Positions 35,809 to 45,154 of a stretch of DNA of 64,000 bases are shown in pieces. Position 1 is the stretch's first letter. The number at the start of each line of letters is the position of its first letter. Both the position numbers and the translations under genes were made by a program. The notes under the pieces are model-generated. The model ran no database searches. It saw only the letters and a program-made list of their open reading frames with translations, and was not told the origin of the DNA. Source of the DNA: Micromonospora sp. DSM 45708 (GTDB lineage Bacteria > Actinomycetota > Actinomycetes > Mycobacteriales > Micromonosporaceae); the NCBI RefSeq assembly GCF_039566955.1, contig NZ_CP154796.1:930001-994000 (forward strand), read 5' to 3'.

Positions 35809-37101
35809 GTGAACAGGTGGAAGCGGCTGGCTCCGGTCACCGCCATCGTGGCGTCGGCCGCGCTGGTGCTGACCGGCTGCGGTGGCTCCGGCGACGACGA
35901 CAAGGCCGCCGACAACAGCAAGCTGACGGTCTGGATGATGGGTGAGGGCGGCGACGCCCAGACGAAGTTCCTCGACACGGTCGAGGCGGAGTTCAAGAAG
36001 AAGCACCCCGAGACCGACGTCGTGGTGCAGTACATTCCCTGGCTCGAGGCGCCGAAGAAGTTCCAGGCGGCGCTCGCCGGCGGCGAGGGCCCGGACGTCA
36101 CCGAGCTGGGCAACACCGAGACCCAGGGCTGGGCCGCGCAGGAGGCCCTGGCCGACGTCACGGACAAGTTCAACGGCTGGACCGAGGGCAAGGACATCCT
36201 GCCCGACCTGGTCAAGAACGCCCAGCTCGACGGCAAGCAGTACGGGGTGCCGTGGTACGCCGGCGTGCGCGCCGTCTACTACCGCACCGACTGGTTCGCC
36301 GAGGCCGGCGTGAAGCCGCCGACGAACTGGGACGAGATGGTCGCCGCCGCGAAGGCCGTCCAGGCCAAGAAGCCCGGCACCTACGGCATCGCCCTGCCCG
36401 GCAACTCCGAGCTGCCGTTCTACTCCTTCCTCTGGGGTGCCGGCGGGGAGATCGCCACCAAGGACGGCGACACCTGGAAGTCCGGCTACAACACCCCCGA
36501 GGCGCAGAAGGCGGTCAAGTTCTGGACCGACCTGGTGACCGTGCACAAGGTCGCCCCGCCGGCCGCCGCCGGCTGGAACGAGGTCGACGCCCGGACCCAG
36601 TTCGCCACCGGCAAGGCCGCCATGGCGTTCGCCGGTAGCTGGCAGGGCGGCGCGATGAAGAAGGACAACCCCGACATCGAGAAGGTCTGGGGCACGTTCC
36701 CGATCCCCGGCCCGGACGGCAAGGCCGCCCCGGCGTTCGCCGGCGGTTCCGACATCGCGGTCTGGAAGGACAGCGAGCGCCAGGCGCTGGCCTGGGACTA
36801 CATGACCGTGCTGCTGAGCAAGCAGAAGGACCAGGAGTTCGCCAGCAGCCTCGGCTTCTTCCCGGTCTACCAGGACCTGGTCAGCGGCGGGAACTACGCC
36901 AACGACAAGGTGATGGCCGCGTTCGCCACCGCCATCCAGAACACCAAGCTGACCCCGCTGACCCCGAAGTGGGTCGAGGTCAGCCGCACCAAGACGGTGA
37001 CCCAGGCGATGAACAGCTCGGTCATCAAGGGCCAGAAGACGGTCGAGAAGGCAACCGCCGACGCGGCCACCGAGATGGAAAGCATTCTCAACGCCAAGTG
37101 A
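35809..37101 (+). CDS. sugar ABC transporter substrate-binding lipoprotein
   Basis: A 430-residue family 1 extracellular solute-binding protein. Lipoprotein signal peptide with lipobox LVLTGC (Cys24), then LTVWMMGEGGDAQTKFLDTVEAEFKKKHPE, the usual start of the binding fold, and GVPWYAGVRAVYYRTDWF near the hinge. The GTG start has GAGGGAG 8 nt upstream. It begins a three-gene importer. Likeness to maltose, cellobiose and N-acetylglucosamine-type binding proteins is general, so the sugar cannot be named. Confidence 0.93.
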   Translation: MNRWKRLAPVTAIVASAALVLTGCGGSGDDDKAADNSKLTVWMMGEGGDAQTKFLDTVEAEFKKKHPETDVVVQYIPWLEAPKKFQAALAGGEGPDVTELGNTETQGWAAQEALADVTDKFNGWTEGKDILPDLVKNAQLDGKQYGVPWYAGVRAVYYRTDWFAEAGVKPPTNWDEMVAAAKAVQAKKPGTYGIALPGNSELPFYSFLWGAGGEIATKDGDTWKSGYNTPEAQKAVKFWTDLVTVHKVAPPAAAGWNEVDARTQFATGKAAMAFAGSWQGGAMKKDNPDIEKVWGTFPIPGPDGKAAPAFAGGSDIAVWKDSERQALAWDYMTVLLSKQKDQEFASSLGFFPVYQDLVSGGNYANDKVMAAFATAIQNTKLTPLTPKWVEVSRTKTVTQAMNSSVIKGQKTVEKATADAATEMESILNAK

Positions 37102-38087
37102 CAACGCTGACCAAGGCCACCGGCGAGGCCGCCGCGCGGGAGACCCCCGCGCGGCGGCGCCGCCCCCGGGTGGACCGCCTCCCGTACCTGCTGCTCCTGC
37201 CCTGTCTGGCGATCATCGCCGTGCTGCTGCTCTGGCCGCTCGGCCAGGTCGTGATGATGTCCTTCTACAAGCTGGACAGCGTCCGCCAGCTCCGCGGGGA
37301 CCGCGAGTGGCCGTGGGTCGGCCTGGCCAACTACACGCAGATCCTCGGCGACCCGTTCTTCCGTACGGTGCTGCGCAACACCGTGCTCTTCGCGTTCGCC
37401 AACGTGGCGCTCACCATGGTGCTCGGCACGCTGGTGGGGCTGCTGCTCAACCGGCTCGGCAAGCGGATGGCCACGTTCGTGGCGAGCTGCGTGATGCTCG
37501 CCTGGGCCACCCCGGCGCTGACCGGCACCATCGTCTGGAAGTGGATCTTCGACGACACGAGCGGCCTGGTCACCTGGCTGTTCAACAAACTGCCGGACGG
37601 CCTCTCCACGACCCTGTTCGGGCGTAGCGACTGGACCGGCTACGGCTGGTTCAACGACCCGCTGCTCTTCTTCGGCATCCTGACGCTGGTGGTGGTCTGG
37701 CACTCGTTCCCGTTCATCGCGGTGAGCGTGCTGGCCGGGCTCAAGAGCGTGCCCACCGAGTTGCAGGAGGCGGCCCGCGTCGACGGCGCCGGGCCGTGGC
37801 GCGTCTTCTGGTCGGTCACGTTCCCGATGCTGCGGCCGGTCTTCGGCATCCTCGTGGTGCTCTCCACGATCTGGGACTTCAAGGTCTTCACCCAGCAGTT
37901 CGTACTGGCCGGCGGCACCCAGGACCGGTCGACGTTCATGCTGTCGATCTACTCGTACGCGGAGGCGTTCTCACCGCCGCCGAAGTACGGACTCGGCTCC
38001 GCGATCGCCGTCATCCTCACCGTGATCCTGCTCGCGGTGACCGCCCTGTACGTCCGCATGGTGCTCAAGCAGGAGGACGAGTCGTGA
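37098..38087 (+). CDS. sugar ABC transporter permease (MalF type)
   Basis: A 329-residue inner-membrane permease with six or more helices and the cytoplasmic EAA loop EAARVDGAGPWRVFWSVTFP that docks the ATPase. Its GTG overlaps the stop of the binding-protein gene (GTGA), so the genes are coupled. The N-terminus is short and cytoplasmic with RRRR. Confidence 0.95.
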   Translation: MTTLTKATGEAAARETPARRRRPRVDRLPYLLLLPCLAIIAVLLLWPLGQVVMMSFYKLDSVRQLRGDREWPWVGLANYTQILGDPFFRTVLRNTVLFAFANVALTMVLGTLVGLLLNRLGKRMATFVASCVMLAWATPALTGTIVWKWIFDDTSGLVTWLFNKLPDGLSTTLFGRSDWTGYGWFNDPLLFFGILTLVVVWHSFPFIAVSVLAGLKSVPTELQEAARVDGAGPWRVFWSVTFPMLRPVFGILVVLSTIWDFKVFTQQFVLAGGTQDRSTFMLSIYSYAEAFSPPPKYGLGSAIAVILTVILLAVTALYVRMVLKQEDES

Positions 38088-38914
38088 AGAAGATCGCGCT
38101 CAACGGGGCCGGCGTGCTGGTCGCGCTCTTCGCCGCGTTCCCCGTCTACTGGATGATCGCGACCTCGCTGAAGCCCAACCGGGAGATCTTCTCGGCCACG
38201 CCGCGCCCGGTGCCGGCGGAGCCCACCCTGGAGCACTACCGGGAGATTCTCACCGGCAACCTGATCCCCGGCGTGACGTTCCTCGACTTCTTCCTCAACA
38301 GCGTGCTGGTCGCGGTGGCCACCGTGCTGCTGAGCGGCCTGGTCGCGCTGCTCGCCGCGACCGCGGTGGCCCGGTTCCGGTTCAAGCTGCGCACCAGCTT
38401 CCTGATCCTGCTCCTGGTGGTGCAGATGATCCCGCTGGAGGCGCTCGTCATCCCGCTGTTCCTGATGATCCAGCGGCTCGGCCTCTACAACACGTTGCCC
38501 AGCCTGATCCTCACCTACCTCGGCTTCTCGCTGCCGTTCGCGGTGTGGATGCTGCGCGGCTTCGTCGCGGCGGTGCCGAAGGAGCTGGAGGAGGCCGCCG
38601 CGATCGACGGGGCGAGCCGGGCGCAGACGTTCCGCAAGGTGTTGTTCCCGCTGGTCGCGCCCGGCCTGGTGGCGACCAGCATCTTCTCCTTCATCACCGC
38701 CTGGAACGAGCTGATCTTCGCGTTGACGTTCATCAACGACCAGCAGCGGTACACGCTGCCGGTGGCGATGACGTTCTTCTTCGGGCGGGACGACACCGCC
38801 TGGGGGTCGGTGATGGCCGCGTCGACGCTGTTCACGCTGCCGGTGATCGTCTTCTTCCTGCTGGTGCAGCGCCGGATGGTCTCCGGGCTGGTCGCCGGCG
38901 CGGTGAAGGGCTGA
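38084..38914 (+). CDS. sugar ABC transporter permease (MalG type)
   Basis: A 276-residue second permease of the importer with the EAA loop EEAAAIDGASRAQTFRKVLFP. Its GTG overlaps the previous stop. No ABC ATPase gene follows, as is usual for actinobacterial sugar importers that share one multitask ATPase (MsiK) encoded elsewhere. Confidence 0.95.
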   Translation: MKKIALNGAGVLVALFAAFPVYWMIATSLKPNREIFSATPRPVPAEPTLEHYREILTGNLIPGVTFLDFFLNSVLVAVATVLLSGLVALLAATAVARFRFKLRTSFLILLLVVQMIPLEALVIPLFLMIQRLGLYNTLPSLILTYLGFSLPFAVWMLRGFVAAVPKELEEAAAIDGASRAQTFRKVLFPLVAPGLVATSIFSFITAWNELIFALTFINDQQRYTLPVAMTFFFGRDDTAWGSVMAASTLFTLPVIVFFLLVQRRMVSGLVAGAVKG

Positions 38915-38970
38915 GCCCGGTCGACCTCGATGACGGGCCGTCGGCGGGCCGTCGGCGGCCCGGCGCCGGC

Positions 38971-39831
38971 TCAGGTGTCGGCGAAGACCTCGGCCAGCAC
39001 CTGCGTCGCCGGATCACCCTTCACCCGGGCCCAGGTGCCCTGCTCGGCGGTCCACTCCAGGCTGCCGAAGCGGACCCGCTTCACGCCGTTGTCGTCGGCG
39101 TGCGAGACCAGCCAGTGCGCGTAGCGCCAGCCGTTGCGGTCGTCGCTGGCCGGCACCGTCAACCCGGTCAGGTTCGTCGCCCCGGTCAGCCGGGGCAGGC
39201 CCCAGTCCAGCGTCAGGCCCTCCAGCACCGCGCTGGCGGCGGCCGGGCCGCGCATGGTCGGTGTCGAACCGACAGTGCAGGCCACCGCGCCGGTCGCCTG
39301 GCCGAGCAGCGCGCGGGTGAGGACCTCCGACTCGTCCGCCCACTTCTGGTACGCCTCGGGGTAGGCCGACCGCTGCACCCGCTGGGCGGCCTCGGTGACC
39401 CGCATCCGCTCCCAGCCCTTGACCTTCTTCAGCGCGGCGTAGAACTTCCGGGTCGCGTAGCGCGGGTCCTGGATCTCCTCCGGCGTGCCCCAGCCCTGGC
39501 TCGGGCGCTGCTGGAACAGGCCGAGCGAGTCCCGGTCGCCGTGCGCGATGTTGCGCAGGTGCGACTCCTGGTAGGCGGTCGCCAGCGCCACCACCACCGC
39601 GCGCTCGGGCATCCGGCGCTGCGCCCCGATGGCGGCGATGGTGGCCGCGTTGGCCATCTGGTCGGCGCCCAGCACCACCTCGCCGTCGGCCTGCACGGTG
39701 CAGGTCCGGCTGGCCAGCGGCAGCCGCAGGTGGTGACCGAACTGCTTGGTCACGAACCAGATCGCGAGCAGGGCCAGCACGCACACCACCACACCAGATG
39801 CCACGATCGCCGGTCGCGTCCGCACCCGCAC
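38971..39831 (-). CDS. membrane-anchored protein with lysozyme-like segment
   Basis: A 286-residue protein. An N-terminal membrane anchor (about residues 5-24, AIVASGVVVCVLALLAIWFV) precedes an extracellular domain. The segment VVVALATAYQESHLRNIAHG followed by DSLGLFQQRPSQGWG matches the catalytic Glu helix and the GLFQQR motif of lysozyme-like transglycosylases, and the KKVKGWERM segment follows. Two cysteines (RTCTVQ and VACTVG) may pair. Such proteins are often mislabelled as heavy-metal transporters. The GTG at 39831 has AGGA about 8 nt upstream. Confidence 0.7.
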   Translation of the reverse strand: MRVRTRPAIVASGVVVCVLALLAIWFVTKQFGHHLRLPLASRTCTVQADGEVVLGADQMANAATIAAIGAQRRMPERAVVVALATAYQESHLRNIAHGDRDSLGLFQQRPSQGWGTPEEIQDPRYATRKFYAALKKVKGWERMRVTEAAQRVQRSAYPEAYQKWADESEVLTRALLGQATGAVACTVGSTPTMRGPAAASAVLEGLTLDWGLPRLTGATNLTGLTVPASDDRNGWRYAHWLVSHADDNGVKRVRFGSLEWTAEQGTWARVKGDPATQVLAEVFADT

Positions 39832-39985
39832 CCCCTGTCCTGACAGTCCGACCAGCGTACGTCGCCGACGCGACTCCCCGACTCGGCCGACCGGCCTTCT
39901 CACCGCCGCGTCACCGGCCCGTGACCGGTCGCTGTCGAGAAGGGGTCCCGCCTGTGCCGGACGCGTCGACCGGGGGCCCCGCCTT

Positions 39986-40771
39986 CTATCCTTCGGCGGG
40001 CACCCACGCCGCCGGGCGCTTCTCACGGAACGCGAGCACCCCCTCCCGCCCCTCGTCGGAGAGGAAGTACCCCGTGGAGAGCGCCGCCAACGCACCGATC
40101 TCCGCCCGCAGATCGGTGGCGGCCGGCCGGCGCAGCAGCTCCTTCGCCCCGGCCAGCGCCGCCGGCGCGCCCTTGACCAGCGCGGCGCGGTAGCGCTCGA
40201 CGGCGGCGTCCAGCCCGTCCGCCGGCACCGCGGCGGTGACCAGGCCGACCTCGGCGGCCCGCCGGCCGTCGAACGTCTCCCCGGTCAGGTACAGCTCGGC
40301 GGCGGCCCGCGGGCTCAGCCGGGGCAGCACGGTCGCCGAGATCACCGCCGGGATCACGCCGATCCGCACCTCGGTGAACGCGAACGTCGCCTCCTCGGCA
40401 CAGACCGCCAGGTCGGCGGCGGCGATCAGGCCCAGCCCGCCGGCCCGGGCCGGCCCGGCCACCTTCGCCAGCACCGGCTTCGGGCACTCCCGGACGGCGA
40501 CCAGCACGTCGCCGAGCATGCCGGCCGGCACGGTCCCGCTGGCGTACGCGGCGGCGGTCTCCTTCAGGTCGGCGCCGGAGCAGAAGACCGGGCCGGTGTG
40601 GTCCAGCACGATCGCCCGGACCGCGTCGTCGGCGACCGCCGCGGCCAGCCCGGCGAGCAGCTCGGTCATCAGCGGCGTGGAGAGCGCGTTGCGGTTGTGC
40701 GGGCTGTCCAGGGTGAGGGTGGTCACCCCACGGGCCGTGGCGACCCGCACGAGAGCGTCCGGAGAGGTCAT
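39986..40771 (-). CDS. enoyl-CoA hydratase/isomerase family protein
   Basis: A 261-residue crotonase-fold enzyme. Oxyanion-hole segments DHTGPVFCSGADLKE and GPARAGGLGLIAAADLAV are present. The second catalytic Glu in the usual position is replaced around TEVRIGVIPAVIS, so the exact reaction is uncertain. The ATG at 40771 follows TAGTGT by 7 nt with no ribosome-binding site, a likely leaderless start. It is divergent from hemW with 19 bp between the starts. Confidence 0.9.
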   Translation of the reverse strand: MTSPDALVRVATARGVTTLTLDSPHNRNALSTPLMTELLAGLAAAVADDAVRAIVLDHTGPVFCSGADLKETAAAYASGTVPAGMLGDVLVAVRECPKPVLAKVAGPARAGGLGLIAAADLAVCAEEATFAFTEVRIGVIPAVISATVLPRLSPRAAAELYLTGETFDGRRAAEVGLVTAAVPADGLDAAVERYRAALVKGAPAALAGAKELLRRPAATDLRAEIGALAALSTGYFLSDEGREGVLAFREKRPAAWVPAEG

Positions 40772-40790
40772 GCCGGGCACACTAGTGGCC

Positions 40791-42014
40791 ATGCCCGGCG
40801 TCCTTCCAGAAGGCGAACCCGTCCCGCGCGACGGGTCGCTGCCCGCCACCGCCCGCCGCGCCGTCGGCGCCCGCGGCTTCGGCGTGTACGTGCACGTCCC
40901 GTTCTGCGCCAGCCGGTGCGGTTACTGCGACTTCAACACGTACACCGCCTCGGAGCTGGGTGGCGGGGCGAGCCGGGAGACGTACGCCGACAGCGTGCTG
41001 GCCGAGCTGGCGCTCGCCGGCCGCGTGCTCGGCGACTCCCCGCCGCCCCGGGTGGACACCGTCTTCGTCGGCGGCGGCACACCCACCCTGCTGCCCGCCG
41101 ACGACCTGGCCCGGATCCTCGACGGCATCGACCGCACCTGGGGCCTGGCCGCCGACGCCGAGGTGACCACCGAGGCCAACCCCGAGTCGGTCACCCCGGA
41201 GTCGCTCAGGACGCTGCGGGCCGCCGGTTACACCCGGATCTCGCTGGGCATGCAGTCCGCCGCGCCGGGCGTGCTCGCCGTGCTCGACCGGCGGCACAGC
41301 GCGGGCCGGGCCACCGCCGCCGCCGCCGAGGCGCGCGACGCCGGGTTCGACCACGTCAACCTGGACCTGATCTACGGCACGCCGGGGGAGACGGCCGACG
41401 ACTTCGCCGCCTCGCTGGCCCAGGTGGTCGACGCGGGCGTGGACCACGTCAGCGCGTACGCCCTGATCGTGGAGGACGGCACCCGGCTGGCCGCGCGGAT
41501 GCGCCGGGGCGAGCTGCCGTACCCCTCCGACGACGTGGCGGCGGACCGCTACCTCGCCGCGGAGGCGGCGCTGCACGCGGCCGGTTTCTCCTGGTACGAG
41601 GTGTCCAACTGGGCCCGCTCCGAGGCGGCCCGGTGCCGGCACAACCTGCTCTACTGGACCGGCGCGGACTGGTGGGGCCTGGGCCCGGGGGCGCACAGCC
41701 ACGTCGGCGGCGTGCGCTGGTGGAACGTCAAGCACCCGGCCGCGTACGCGCAGCGGCTGGCCGACGGCGCCTCGCCGGCGCTGGCCCGGGAACGGCTCAC
41801 CGGTGACGAACAGCACATGGAGGACGTGATGCTGCGGCTGCGACTCGACTCCGGGCTGCCGCTGGACGTGTTGGACACCGCCGGGCGGGCGGGCGCCGAG
41901 CGGGCCCGTGCCGGTGGTCTGCTCGACGACGCCGCGTACGCGGACGGTCGTGCCGTGCTCACGCTGCGCGGCCGGCTGCTGGCCGACGGCGTGGTCCGCG
42001 ACCTGCTGCCCTGA
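40791..42014 (+). CDS. hemW: heme chaperone HemW (radical SAM)
   Basis: A 407-residue member of the HemW/HemN-like radical SAM family. The cluster motif CASRCGYC (about residues 40-47) sits in VYVHVPFCASRCGYCDFNTY, followed by FVGGGTPTLL and the QSAAPGVLAVLDRRHS segment. The fourth Cys of HemN that gives CxxxCxxCxC is absent (it reads CDF), so it is HemW rather than the coproporphyrinogen oxidase HemN. lepA-hemW-hrcA-dnaJ order is common in bacteria. Confidence 0.94.
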   Translation: MPGVLPEGEPVPRDGSLPATARRAVGARGFGVYVHVPFCASRCGYCDFNTYTASELGGGASRETYADSVLAELALAGRVLGDSPPPRVDTVFVGGGTPTLLPADDLARILDGIDRTWGLAADAEVTTEANPESVTPESLRTLRAAGYTRISLGMQSAAPGVLAVLDRRHSAGRATAAAAEARDAGFDHVNLDLIYGTPGETADDFAASLAQVVDAGVDHVSAYALIVEDGTRLAARMRRGELPYPSDDVAADRYLAAEAALHAAGFSWYEVSNWARSEAARCRHNLLYWTGADWWGLGPGAHSHVGGVRWWNVKHPAAYAQRLADGASPALARERLTGDEQHMEDVMLRLRLDSGLPLDVLDTAGRAGAERARAGGLLDDAAYADGRAVLTLRGRLLADGVVRDLLP

Positions 42015-42057
42015 CCGGTCCGGCCGGCCCCGCCGCGCGGGACCGGCCGGTGCGGGG

Positions 42058-42705
42058 TCACTTGATCAGGCTGGCCGACATCGGGTAGCGGTAGAGCTGC
42101 CCCTCGTTGGCCTTCACCCCGGCCAGGATGCCGAAGATGATCCCGACGATCATGGCGCCGAAGCCGACCACCAGGCCGATCAGGATGCAGGTGAGGATCC
42201 AGCCGACCAGCGCGATGACCGACCAGATGAGCTGGAAGTTCAGCGCGGCGACCGCGTGCGCCCGCACGGTCGGGGACTGGTTGCCCCGGGCCAGCAGCGC
42301 CACCAGCGGCGCGATCCAGCCCAGCACGCCGCCGCCGATCAGCATCCCGGCCGCGCCGCCGAAGTGCGCGACCAGGGCCCACGTCTTGTCGTCGTTGTTG
42401 GCGTAACCGGCCGGCGGGCCGTAGGAGCCGCCACCGGGGTAGCCGCCGCCGGGCGCGCCGTAGCCCGGGGCGCCACCACCGGGCGGGGGATAACCACCCG
42501 GCGGGGGGTAGCCACCCGCCGGAGGCTGGCCGCCCGGGGGCGGATAACCGCCGGGCGGGGGATAGCCGCCCCCGCCCGGAGCCCCGGACAGTGGTGCGGT
42601 GGGGGGCTCGTCGGCCGGCGAGGAGCCGTACGGCGCCGACGGCGGGAACGGGTCGGGCTGGGGGCCGGGGTCCCCCGCTCCGGGAGGGCGAGGAGGTTCA
42701 GTCAT
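42058..42705 (-). CDS. DUF4870 domain membrane protein with proline-rich N-terminus
   Basis: A 215-residue protein. The first 110 residues are disordered with YPPPGG repeats (five or more near-copies) and GYGAPGG. The C-terminal DUF4870 domain (about 110-215) has three helices and begins with WALVAHFGGAAGMLIGG. DUF4870 proteins are small integral membrane proteins of unknown role, common in actinobacteria. The ATG has TACCGT 7 nt upstream and no ribosome-binding site. It converges with hemW. Confidence 0.88.
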   Translation of the reverse strand: MTEPPRPPGAGDPGPQPDPFPPSAPYGSSPADEPPTAPLSGAPGGGGYPPPGGYPPPGGQPPAGGYPPPGGYPPPGGGAPGYGAPGGGYPGGGSYGPPAGYANNDDKTWALVAHFGGAAGMLIGGGVLGWIAPLVALLARGNQSPTVRAHAVAALNFQLIWSVIALVGWILTCILIGLVVGFGAMIVGIIFGILAGVKANEGQLYRYPMSASLIK

Positions 42706-42832
42706 GGACGTCACGGTAGGTCCCGGGGGCAAGCGGCACCAGGGCTGTTCGGTCCCGACGCGCCGCCGGAACGCGACGGCCGCACCCGGGGTCCGTCGCT
42801 GATCATCGCGCCGGTGGGGGTGCCGACGTAGA

Positions 42833-42859
42833 CTGGCACTCGCTACAGTCGAGTGCCAG
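42833..42859 (+). promoter_or_regulatory. CIRCE operator with overlapping -10 box, upstream of hrcA
   Basis: CTGGCACTC-N9-GAGTGCCAG is a perfect palindrome matching the CIRCE consensus (TTAGCACTC-N9-GAGTGCTAA). TAGACT at 42829-42834 overlaps the left arm, so HrcA bound here should block RNA polymerase. The operator lies 55 bp before the hrcA start and indicates self-repression. Confidence 0.9.
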
Positions 42860-42913
42860 TCGCCCGGCGGATGCCGCGCGTCGCCCGGCCGAGGTGCGTC
42901 AGGAGGTGGGGAG

Positions 42914-43939
42914 ATGGGTCTCGACGACCGCAAGCTCGCCGTGCTGCGCGCCATCGTGGAGGACTACGTCGCCACGCAGGAGCCGGTGGGCAGCAAGGCC
43001 CTGGTCGAGCGGCACCAGCTCGGCGTCTCACCGGCGACCGTGCGCAACGACATGGCGGTGCTGGAGGAGGAGGGCTACATCCGGCAGCCGCACACCAGCG
43101 CCGGCCGGGTGCCCACCGACCGTGGCTACCGCCTCTTCGTCGACCGGCTCTCCCGGGTCAAGCCGCTCAGCCCGGCCGAGCGCCGGGCGATCGAGCGCTT
43201 CCTGGTCGGCGCCGTCGACCTCGACGACGTGGTGCACCGCACGGTCCGGCTGCTGGCCCAGCTCACCCGGCAGGTGGCCGTGGTGCAGTACCCGAGCCTG
43301 GCCCGGTCCAAGGTGCGCCACCTGGAACTGGTGCCGATCTCCACCACCCGGCTGATGGTCGTCATGATCGCCGACACCGGGCGGGTCGAGCAGCGGCTGG
43401 TCGAGCTGCCCGCCCCGGTCCCCGCCGAGCACGTGACCGACCTGCGCCGGCTGGTCAACGAGAAGCTGGTCGGCAGTCAGCTCGCCGAGACGCCCCCGCT
43501 GGTGCAGGCGCTGGTCGAGGAGTCCGCGCCGCACCTGCGCCCGGCCATGACCACGCTCTCCACCGTGCTGCTGGAGACGCTCGTCGAGCGGCACGAGGAG
43601 CGGATCGCGTTGGCCGGCACCGCCAACCTGACCCGGGGTGGCCTGCTCGACTTCCAGGGCTCGCTGCGCCCCATCCTGGAGGCGCTCGAAGAGGAGGTCG
43701 TGCTGCTCAAGCTGATCGGCGAGACCGAGCCGAGCAACACCACCCGGGTGCTCATCGGCGACGAGAACGAGATCGACAATCTGCGGGCCGCCTCGGTGGT
43801 CAGCACCGGTTACGGCCCGGGTGCCACGATCGTCGGTGGGCTCGGCGTGCTCGGGCCGACCCGGATGGACTACCCCGGCAATATCGCCATGGTGAGGGCC
43901 GTGGCACGCTACGTGGGCGAACTGCTGGCCCAGAACTGA
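42914..43939 (+). CDS. hrcA: heat-inducible transcription repressor HrcA
   Basis: A 341-residue repressor of heat-shock genes. The N-terminal winged helix contains [21 protein letters not shown] and [18 protein letters not shown], and the effector domain has [26 protein letters not shown] and GGGAG precede the ATG. It is controlled by the CIRCE site upstream and followed by dnaJ. Confidence 0.97.
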   Translation: MGLDDRKLAVLRAIVEDYVATQEPVGSKALVERHQLGVSPATVRNDMAVLEEEGYIRQPHTSAGRVPTDRGYRLFVDRLSRVKPLSPAERRAIERFLVGAVDLDDVVHRTVRLLAQLTRQVAVVQYPSLARSKVRHLELVPISTTRLMVVMIADTGRVEQRLVELPAPVPAEHVTDLRRLVNEKLVGSQLAETPPLVQALVEESAPHLRPAMTTLSTVLLETLVERHEERIALAGTANLTRGGLLDFQGSLRPILEALEEEVVLLKLIGETEPSNTTRVLIGDENEIDNLRAASVVSTGYGPGATIVGGLGVLGPTRMDYPGNIAMVRAVARYVGELLAQN

Positions 43940-44010
43940 CCAGTCAGGGCCGACGGCCGGGAACGGCCGGCGACCGGCGACGCGAGACGAACATGAGGAC
44001 ACCGAACGCA

Positions 44011-45153
44011 GTGGCCAGGGACTACTACGGCATTCTCGGCGTGAGCCGGGACGCCTCCGACGACGACATCAAGCGTGCCTACCGGAAGTTGGCGCGGCAG
44101 TACCACCCGGACGTCAATCCGGACCCGGAGGCACAGGAGAAGTTCAAGGACATCAACGCCGCGTACGAGGTCCTCTCGGACGACCGGAAACGGCAGATCG
44201 TCGACCTGGGCGGCGACCCGCTCGCCCCGGGTGGCGGCGGCGCGGGCGCGGGTGGCCCCGGCGGCGCCGGCCCGTTCGTCGGCTTCCAGGACATCATGGA
44301 CGCGTTCTTCGGCGGCGCGGCGGGCGGCAGCCGGGGTCCCCGGCCGCGTACCCGGCCGGGCGCCGACGCGATCCTGCGGCTGGAACTGGACCTCAACGAG
44401 ACCGCGTTCGGCGTCGAGGCGCCGATCACGGTCGACACCGCGGTGCTCTGCACCACCTGCTCCGGCGCCGGCACCGCCGCCGGCACCCACCTGGCCACCT
44501 GCGAGGCGTGCGGCGGTCGCGGCGAGGTGCAGTCGGTGCAGCGGACGTTCCTCGGCCAGGTGGTCTCCGCCCGGCCGTGCACCGTCTGCCAGGGCTACGG
44601 CACCACGATCCCGCACCCCTGCCCGACCTGCGCCGGTGACGGGCGGGTGCGGACCCGCCGCTCACTGACCGTCAAGATCCCGGCCGGCGTCGAGGACGGC
44701 ATGCGGATCCGGCTGGCCCAGCAGGGTGAGGTCGGCCCGGGCGGCGGCACCGCCGGCGACCTCTACGTCGAGATCCACGAGCGGACCCACGACGTCTACT
44801 CCCGCAAGGGCGACGACCTGCACTGCCGGGTGACCGTGCCGATGACCGCCGCCGCGCTCGGCACCCGGCTGACCATCAAGACGCTGGACAGCGAGGAGAT
44901 CGTCGACGTCAAGGCCGGCACCCAGCCGGGCAGCACGCTGCGGCTGCGCGCCCGCGGCGTGCCGCACCTGCGGGGCACCGGCCGGGGTGATCTCTACGTC
45001 CACCTGGACGTGCGCACCCCGACCAAGCTCGACGCCGACCAGGAGCGGATGCTGCGCGACTTCGCCAAGACCCGTGGCGAGGAGGTCGCCGAGCTGACCA
45101 AGCAGGGTGGCTTCTTCTCCCGGATGCGCGACGCCTTCAACGGGCACGCCTGA
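44011..45153 (+). CDS. dnaJ: molecular chaperone DnaJ (DnaJ2-type)
   Basis: A 380-residue type I DnaJ. J domain (about 1-65) with YHPDVN holding HPD, a Gly-rich linker (about 70-110), and four zinc repeats: [24 protein letters not shown] and CPTCAGDG. The C-terminal substrate-binding domain follows. The GTG at 44011 ([11 protein letters not shown]) has GAGGA 10 nt upstream; ATG at 43993 would add six residues. It matches Rv2373c next to hrcA in M. tuberculosis, hence the dnaJ2-type call. Confidence 0.95.
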   Translation: MARDYYGILGVSRDASDDDIKRAYRKLARQYHPDVNPDPEAQEKFKDINAAYEVLSDDRKRQIVDLGGDPLAPGGGGAGAGGPGGAGPFVGFQDIMDAFFGGAAGGSRGPRPRTRPGADAILRLELDLNETAFGVEAPITVDTAVLCTTCSGAGTAAGTHLATCEACGGRGEVQSVQRTFLGQVVSARPCTVCQGYGTTIPHPCPTCAGDGRVRTRRSLTVKIPAGVEDGMRIRLAQQGEVGPGGGTAGDLYVEIHERTHDVYSRKGDDLHCRVTVPMTAAALGTRLTIKTLDSEEIVDVKAGTQPGSTLRLRARGVPHLRGTGRGDLYVHLDVRTPTKLDADQERMLRDFAKTRGEEVAELTKQGGFFSRMRDAFNGHA

Positions 45154-45154
45154 G

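Noticed and set aside
40791-42014. Coproporphyrinogen III dehydrogenase (HemN)
   Set aside because: The fourth cysteine of the HemN motif is missing (CDF instead of CxC), which fits HemW.
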